The position numbers and the translations under genes were made by a program. A stretch of DNA of 18,657 nucleotides, from NCBI GenBank assembly GCA_036794825.1, contig DAIRGA010000050.1, forward strand, positions 1 to 18,657, in the 5' to 3' direction. Below the pieces are notes generated by a model that was given only the letters and a program-made list of their open reading frames with translations, made no database searches and was not told the origin of the DNA. Position 1 is the stretch's first letter, and the number at the start of each line of letters is the position of its first letter. Shown here piece by piece: positions 13,939 to 18,657 of this stretch. The stretch is from RZYY01 sp036794825. GTDB taxonomy: Bacteria; Bacteroidota; Bacteroidia; Bacteroidales; 4484-276.

Positions 13939-15882
13939 ATGAATCACCATCTACTCTGGCAACCCGACCCCAAAACCAGTAAACAATCGCAGATGTATGA
14001 GTTTTTGCAGTTTTCCTGCAAAAAATACAATCTGCCTCAGGCCGATTACCCAACACTTCATCAATGGAGCGTGGAGCATCCGGCGGAGTTTTGGGGCAGT
14101 TTCTGGAGCTATTCTGGCATTCTCCACTCTGAAAAATTTACAATCGTGGTGGATGATCCTCATAAAATGCCCGGCGCCAGATGGTTTGAAGGAGCAAAAT
14201 TGAATTTTGCCGAAAACCTCCTGCAGCATCGAAGCGATAAAACGGCCATAATTTTCAGAGGGGAAAATGGAGTGGACCGCCGATTAACCCAAAAGGAACT
14301 TTATTTTGAAGTAGCCCGCATTGCGGATGGATTGAAAAAGCAGGGAGTAAAATCCGGCGACCGCGTGGCCGGCTTTACGCCAAACATTCCTGAAACGGTA
14401 GTTGCTATGCTGGCAGTGGCTTCCATCGGTGCGGTGTGGTCGTCATCTTCGCCTGATTTTGGGATAAAGGGCGTGCTTGATCGCTTTACCCAGATCGAAC
14501 CAAAAGTGATTTTTGCCGCCGATGGCTATTTCTACAACGGAAAAAAATTTGATTCACAGGATAAGCTAATGGGGATTCTGGAGCATCTTCCTTCGGTCGA
14601 AAAGGTTGTACTGATTGATTTTGCAGGAAATTGTAAACCGGAGTCCGTCAAAAATGCCGTGAAATGGGAGGAATTCGGATCGTCAGAAAGTAAAGAAATA
14701 TATTTCGTGCAATTGCCTTTCGATCATCCGCTTTACATCATGTACTCATCGGGCACCACTGGATTACCCAAAAGCATTGTCCACTCCGCTGGCGGAACGT
14801 TGATCCAGCATTTGAAGGAATTGCGACTCCATTGCGACCTCAGGCCTGAAGACACCATTTTTTACTTCACCACCTGTGGCTGGATGATGTGGAACTGGGT
14901 AGTCAGCAGCCTGGCAGTCGGTTCAACTTTGGTTTTGTTCGATGGAAATCCCTTTTACCCAACACCTGACGCTCTCCTGCGCATAGCGGTTGACCTGGGA
15001 ATCACCATTTTCGGAACCAGCGCCAAATATATTGCATCGCTGGAAGAAGCTGGGGTCAAGCCAAAGGAAATATCATCTTTTCCAAAATTAAAAGTAATTA
15101 CCAGTACCGGTTCCCCGCTCACTAACGAGAGTTTTGAATACGTTTACCGGGAGTGGAAAACAGATGTTCAACTCTCTTCCATTGCCGGCGGTACCGACAT
15201 TATCTCCTGCTTTGTGCTGGGAAATCCACTCCTGCCGGTTTACCGCGGCGAAATCCAATGCAAAGGATTGGGGATGGATGTAGATTGTTTTGATGGTTAT
15301 GGCAACTCGCTGGTGAATCAGAAAGGAGAATTGGTTTGCAAAACAGCTTTTCCCTCCATGCCGGTCTATTTTTGGAACGATCCGGGTGGCAAAAAATACC
15401 ACAAAGCCTACTTCGAAGTCTATGAAAATATCTGGCATCATGGCGATTACGTTGTCATCAGCGAACATGGCGGCGTTACGATGTATGGCCGTTCGGATGC
15501 CACGCTTAACCCGGGTGGAGTGAGAATCGGGACGGCTGAAATTTACAATGTGGTCGAAAACCTGGAAGAAATCGCCGACTCGGTCATCATTGGTCAGCAA
15601 TGGCAGGGCGATGAAAGAGTGGTGCTCTTTGTGAGGCTGAATGCAGGTTTCAAATTGGATGATGCATTGGCTGGCAAAATCAAATCCGCCATCCGCAGCA
15701 ATTGCAGTCCGAGACATGTGCCCGCCATAATCAGGGCAATCAGCGATGTTCCTTACACCTTAAATGGCAAAAAAGTGGAAGTGGCAGTAAAAAAAATCAT
15801 TCACGGCGAAGATGTTCTCAATCGCGATGCGCTGAGAAATCCCGAATCCCTCGATCAGTTTGTAGGTATCCTAAGTACTTAA
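13939..15882 (+). CDS. aacS: Acetoacetyl-CoA synthetase
   Basis: A 647-residue ANL-superfamily ligase. AacS-type N-terminus: LLWQPDPKTSKQSQMYEF, FWSYSGI and RWFEGAKLNFAENLL. The ATP-binding loop is YSSGTTGLPK from Tyr269; FYFTTCGWMMWNWVVSSL is the conserved core; YGRSDATLNPGGVRIG is the hinge region. The C-terminal lysine for the adenylation half reaction is Lys611 in YTLNGKKVE. Full family length (about 650). It activates acetoacetate to acetoacetyl-CoA using ATP (to AMP and PPi). In this operon it should recycle the acetoacetate released by the lyase encoded next, so that thiolase elsewhere can make two acetyl-CoA. That supports leucine breakdown over synthesis. Confidence 0.93.
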   Translation: MNHHLLWQPDPKTSKQSQMYEFLQFSCKKYNLPQADYPTLHQWSVEHPAEFWGSFWSYSGILHSEKFTIVVDDPHKMPGARWFEGAKLNFAENLLQHRSDKTAIIFRGENGVDRRLTQKELYFEVARIADGLKKQGVKSGDRVAGFTPNIPETVVAMLAVASIGAVWSSSSPDFGIKGVLDRFTQIEPKVIFAADGYFYNGKKFDSQDKLMGILEHLPSVEKVVLIDFAGNCKPESVKNAVKWEEFGSSESKEIYFVQLPFDHPLYIMYSSGTTGLPKSIVHSAGGTLIQHLKELRLHCDLRPEDTIFYFTTCGWMMWNWVVSSLAVGSTLVLFDGNPFYPTPDALLRIAVDLGITIFGTSAKYIASLEEAGVKPKEISSFPKLKVITSTGSPLTNESFEYVYREWKTDVQLSSIAGGTDIISCFVLGNPLLPVYRGEIQCKGLGMDVDCFDGYGNSLVNQKGELVCKTAFPSMPVYFWNDPGGKKYHKAYFEVYENIWHHGDYVVISEHGGVTMYGRSDATLNPGGVRIGTAEIYNVVENLEEIADSVIIGQQWQGDERVVLFVRLNAGFKLDDALAGKIKSAIRSNCSPRHVPAIIRAISDVPYTLNGKKVEVAVKKIIHGEDVLNRDALRNPESLDQFVGILST

Positions 15883-15909
15883 TATATAAACATTTAAATT
15901 GAAAAATCT

Positions 15910-16926
15910 ATGATGAACTATCCTAAAAAAGTTGTTATTGGCGATATTACCGTAAGAGACGGTTTTCAACATGAAGAAAAATTCATTCCCACTGAGGCCA
16001 AGCTTTGGATGCTCGAACAGTTGATCCTGGCGGGTTTCAAACATCTTGAAGTTACCAATTTCGGCAATCCGAAGGGGATGCCGCAGTTTAAGGATTCTGA
16101 TGAGTTATTCAGGATGATCCGGCAGAGTAAAAAAGTAAAACACCTGATCAATGATGTGTGTCTTACAGCCATCACCATCCGCGAAAAGGCTGTAGAAAGG
16201 GCAATCCAGGCAAAGCAAGAGGGTTGGGGCCCCGACCGGATTTTATTGATGGTTTCCACCAGCGAATCGCATCAAAAGAAGAACTCAGGATTGTCGCTTG
16301 CTGAGTATTGGAAAATGAGCGAGGAGTGGGTAAAGAAAGCCCGTGAAGCCGGTTTGAAGGTGAATGGAACAGTGAGCACTATATGGGGATGTCCGATCGA
16401 AGGGCCAACCGAAATGTCCAAAGCCATTGACTTTACCAAACGCTGGTTCGATATCGGCGCTTCAGACGTGGAACATGCCGACCACGACGGCTCAGCATCA
16501 CCCGACAGGGTTTACAAATACTTCTCCATGCTTATGGATGCTGTGGGAAGACCTGAAAAACAGATTGTTCATTTTCACACTACCCGCGGCTGGGGTTTGG
16601 CCAATGTGCTGGCTGCCCTTCAGGCAGGAATGACCAATTACGAGTCGTCAATGGGCGGACTCGGCGGCCAGCCTGCCAACTTTGTTGATGGTGTGCCTGT
16701 GGCTGGTACAGGAGATTATTACTACAAAGACCCCTCGCTGGCCGGACTGGTTTCGACCGAAGATATGGTGGTAATGATGGATGAAATGGGCATTGATACC
16801 GGGATTGATGTGGATAAGGTTCTTCAGATCGGCAACACGCTCGAGCGCATTGCTGGCCGCAGGTTAAGGTCTGAGTCCATCAAATCAGGAAGGATTCCCA
16901 AAGAGCTGTCGGGAAGAGACTGGTAG
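15910..16926 (+). CDS. HMG-CoA-lyase-like DRE-TIM enzyme lacking the lyase cysteine
   Basis: 338 residues; ATG at 15910 or 15913 (MMNYPKK). A TIM-barrel metal enzyme of the HMG-CoA lyase group: Arg16, Asp17 and Gln20 in VRDGFQHEE, Glu47 in HLEVTNFG, metal His221 and His223 in HFHTTRGWGLAN. HMG-CoA lyase needs a Cys in the mobile loop GLGGCPYA; here the loop reads GLGGQPANF with Gln254. The following segment up to STEDMV is also longer (FVDGVPVAGTGDYYYKDPSLAG). Family knowledge: loss of that Cys strongly cripples human HMG-CoA lyase. By position the predicted reaction is HMG-CoA to acetoacetate plus acetyl-CoA, and it is the last gene of the operon, 27 bases after aacS. A different Claisen-type substrate is possible. 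Confidence 0.83.
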   Translation: MMNYPKKVVIGDITVRDGFQHEEKFIPTEAKLWMLEQLILAGFKHLEVTNFGNPKGMPQFKDSDELFRMIRQSKKVKHLINDVCLTAITIREKAVERAIQAKQEGWGPDRILLMVSTSESHQKKNSGLSLAEYWKMSEEWVKKAREAGLKVNGTVSTIWGCPIEGPTEMSKAIDFTKRWFDIGASDVEHADHDGSASPDRVYKYFSMLMDAVGRPEKQIVHFHTTRGWGLANVLAALQAGMTNYESSMGGLGGQPANFVDGVPVAGTGDYYYKDPSLAGLVSTEDMVVMMDEMGIDTGIDVDKVLQIGNTLERIAGRRLRSESIKSGRIPKELSGRDW

Positions 16927-17019
16927 GATCAGCTGATGGCTTTGCATCATGAATTCTATTGTGGTGCAGGGGAATTTTTCCTTTGCGGATTTGCATTTCA
17001 GATATCAAGTAACCCATTT

Positions 17020-17160
17020 ATGATGGGAACGTTTAAAAATACAATGGTAATTTTAAAGGCTGCCTTTAAAAATACAATGGTAAAATTAAATACAACCTAT
17101 AAAAAATCAAGGGTGTTTTTGTCACCTGATTTCAAATCATCAAATGAGGGTTTCAGCTAA
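17020..17160 (+). CDS. Possible small repeat protein (46 aa)
   Basis: An open frame from ATG 17020 to TAA 17158-17160; an in-frame ATG at 16936 would give 74 residues. Nearly all of it is an 11-residue tandem repeat: FKNTMVILKAA, FKNTMVKLNTT, YKKSRVFLSPD, then FKSSNEGFS. The repeat keeps frame (33-nt units) and ends in a stop, which favours coding. The peptide is basic and resembles nothing I can name. There is no signal peptide and no good promoter. Rated low. Confidence 0.3.
   Translation: MMGTFKNTMVILKAAFKNTMVKLNTTYKKSRVFLSPDFKSSNEGFS
17032..17157 (+). repeat. 33-nt degenerate tandem repeat, about 3.8 copies
   Basis: Units start at 17032, 17065, 17098 and 17131 (last one 27 nt). The first two share TTTAAAAATACAATGGTAA exactly; the third and fourth are diverged. 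This is the main content of the 381-base gap 16927-17307. Apart from it and a -7 box at 17283 I see nothing in that gap. Confidence 0.8.
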
Positions 17161-17282
17161 TACTAAAATCCAGCCTGCAAACGCTATGCTGATGGTTCAA
17201 TAATTTGATAATTACCTGTTGGCATTTCCACAGCACCCCATGCAAAATTCCACAAACTGCCGCTTTACTCCGCAGAAAGTCT

Positions 17283-17290
17283 TAGTTTTG
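17283..17290 (+). promoter_or_regulatory. -7 box of the AraC-type regulator gene
   Basis: TAGTTTTG fits TAnnTTTG, 20 bases before the ATG at 17311. The same octamer precedes the DUF4301 gene. No -33 TTG at the right distance. Confidence 0.45.
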
Positions 17291-17310
17291 TTCTTTAAAA
17301 CTGCTGAGTG

Positions 17311-18507
17311 ATGTTGCCTGGGTTATTAATAGTGGGGATTTTTCTGTCGTTAATTCTGCTGATTAGCAATTACAGGCGAACTCCATCGGCCATGTTTCTT
17401 GGCGGCTTCTTTTTTCTTGTCAGTCTTTATGGGTTTATCCATTATGTGCTGCTTTTCTCAAATACGGTTTGGCTGATTGCGATAGTTTTTATCAACCTTG
17501 GATTTTTGACTTACCTCACCGGCCCGATGTTGTATTGGTATGTCAGGAGTTTATTGAACGATGATTCCCGGTTTAAAAAAAGTGACCTGCTGCATTTTAT
17601 CCCGATGATATTGTACCTGGCCGGAACCTTCTCCTACATGATAACCCCATGGTCATACAAGCTGGAGGTTGCAGGTGGATTGGCCGGTCATTCTGAAAAT
17701 ATCTTGGAGTTCAACAGTGTCGGAATTTATCATTTGCTCCCGAAGATTTTGGTTTTTCTTAGTCGTCCGCTCCTGGTTTTGGGTTATTTATTCTGGTCGG
17801 CGTTTATGTTTTACCGGTTTATTGCGGGCAAAAAAGACAGCGGGGTGTTCTTCAGCCAGCGATTTATGATCAAGTGGATGATGATGCTTTTAGGATTTCT
17901 TAAGATATTGGCAATCAGTCAGATTTTGCTGATGATGAAATCATTTTTCGATGAAAACTTAATCATGTTTTACACTTTAAACAGCCTGCAGCTTTTATCG
18001 GCGATTGGATTAACCGGGCTACTGATCTCACCTTTCTTTTTCCCTGAAATTCTCTACGGCTTGCCGCGCTTACCTGAATCAGCAAGGATTTTGACCGAAG
18101 TAAACCAAAATGTTGATAACAGTGTGAGCGAAGCAAAAAAATTACCCCCAAAGTTTGAATCCGAATATTTGAGTGTCATTGAGCAGAAGATAGATGTCTG
18201 TATGAATGAATTTCAGCCCTTTCTCCAGCCCGATTTCAATCTGAATCAACTATCGGTGCTGGTTCATTTGCCTGCGCATCACCTTGCCTACTACTTCAGG
18301 GAGGTTAAAAAGCAGTCGTTTCATGATTATCGGAACGCCTTGCGCGTAAATTTTGCCAAATCACTCATCCTTGATGGAAAAGCCAGGGGAATGACCCTTG
18401 AAGCCATCGGATTGTTGTCGGGATTCAGTACCCGCAATACCTTTTTTACCTCCTTTAAAAAAGTTGAAGGAGTCTCACCGGGGGCGTTCGTTGCTCAAAA
18501 TATCTGA
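17311..18507 (+). CDS. Membrane-anchored AraC-family transcriptional regulator
   Basis: 398 residues; ATG at 17311 is preferred to the GTG one codon earlier. The first ~250 residues hold about six or seven hydrophobic segments (LLIVGIFLSLILLI, FLGGFFFLVSLYGFI, WLIAIVFINLGFLTYL, FIPMILYLAGTF, VFLSRPLLVLGYLFW, MIKWMMMLLGFLKI, LLSAIGLTGLLISPFFF), so the N-terminus is a membrane sensor. After a linker, residues ~295-398 form an AraC-type double helix-turn-helix: FNLNQLSVLVHLPAHHLAYYF with REVKKQSFHDY, then MTLEAIGLLSGFSTRNTFFTSFKKVEGVSPGAF. This plan is common in Bacteroidota; ligand and targets are unknown. It has its own promoter, and nothing shows that it controls the leucine operon. Confidence 0.92.
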   Translation: MLPGLLIVGIFLSLILLISNYRRTPSAMFLGGFFFLVSLYGFIHYVLLFSNTVWLIAIVFINLGFLTYLTGPMLYWYVRSLLNDDSRFKKSDLLHFIPMILYLAGTFSYMITPWSYKLEVAGGLAGHSENILEFNSVGIYHLLPKILVFLSRPLLVLGYLFWSAFMFYRFIAGKKDSGVFFSQRFMIKWMMMLLGFLKILAISQILLMMKSFFDENLIMFYTLNSLQLLSAIGLTGLLISPFFFPEILYGLPRLPESARILTEVNQNVDNSVSEAKKLPPKFESEYLSVIEQKIDVCMNEFQPFLQPDFNLNQLSVLVHLPAHHLAYYFREVKKQSFHDYRNALRVNFAKSLILDGKARGMTLEAIGLLSGFSTRNTFFTSFKKVEGVSPGAFVAQNI

Positions 18508-18529
18508 GAATTTCACTCATACCTGCAAA

Positions 18530-18559
18530 TTTGTATCAATTTTCGAAAACCGATACAAA
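18530..18559. promoter_or_regulatory. 30-bp dyad (operator- or terminator-like)
   Basis: TTTGTATC (18530-18537) and GATACAAA (18552-18559) are exact inverted arms around a central palindrome TTTTCGAAAA (18540-18549); 13 of 15 positions are symmetric overall. It starts 22 bases after the regulator stop. T6 follows at 18570-18575, after GACCGGTC, so a termination role is possible; the dyad could also be an operator for a gene beyond the window. Confidence 0.45.
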
Positions 18560-18657
18560 CTGACCGGTCTTTTTTGATAAATCAGTAATTTGCTTCCTTA
18601 CTTTTCCTGACTTGTCCCCCCCTTTCACTTTGAAAAATTAATCATCACAAAATCAGT

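Overview
The window looks like a chromosomal segment of a member of the Bacteroidota, probably a Bacteroidales/Marinilabiliales-type anaerobe. Support comes from two proteins with type IX secretion (T9SS) C-terminal sorting domains, a small PID-CTERM-like protein, genes typical of the phylum (DUF4301, DUF5063, bacterial SUI1), weak or absent Shine-Dalgarno sequences, and several -7 boxes matching the Bacteroidota consensus TAnnTTTG. The genus cannot be fixed from sequence alone. No IS element, prophage, CRISPR array or rRNA was seen.

Layout. 1-583 is the 3' end of a T9SS-sorted protein, followed by a PID-CTERM-like small protein (652-888) and a long hairpin. 1142-3271 is a p-aminobenzoate (folate) cluster: pabA on the minus strand, divergent from overlapping pabB and pabC, with only 11 bp between the pabA and pabB start codons. 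3311-7617 holds housekeeping and hypothetical genes: SUI1/YciH, a G-rich low-complexity stretch, DUF5063, tRNA-Leu(GAG) on the minus strand, DUF4301 (a sugar nucleotidyltransferase-like protein), a secreted DUF1028 protein with a T9SS tail, and an NTF2/SnoaL-like protein. A large 14-bp-stem terminator ends this part.

7793-16926 is the highlight: one long plus-strand operon for leucine/isovaleryl-CoA breakdown. It encodes a 3-methylcrotonyl-CoA carboxyltransferase (MccB type), a methylglutaconyl-CoA hydratase-like protein, a 718-aa biotin protein, an acyl-CoA dehydrogenase, a CDGSH iron-sulfur protein, acetoacetyl-CoA synthetase and an HMG-CoA-lyase-like enzyme. The usual partner MccA (biotin carboxylase + BT + BCCP) is missing. 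In its place is a protein whose BT-like docking segment and biotin domain are joined to a pyruvate carboxylase/oxaloacetate decarboxylase-type carboxyltransferase domain. This is the logic of propionibacterial transcarboxylase (12S + 5S + 1.3S), but with an MccA-like adaptor. I infer an ATP-independent 3-methylcrotonyl-CoA transcarboxylase that takes its carboxyl group from a keto acid such as oxaloacetate. The HMG-CoA-lyase-like enzyme and the dehydrogenase also depart from the textbook enzymes at catalytic positions.

16927-17307 carries a 33-nt in-frame tandem repeat coding for an 11-residue peptide repeat. 17311-18507 is a membrane-anchored AraC-type regulator, and the window ends in an intergenic stretch with a 30-bp dyad.
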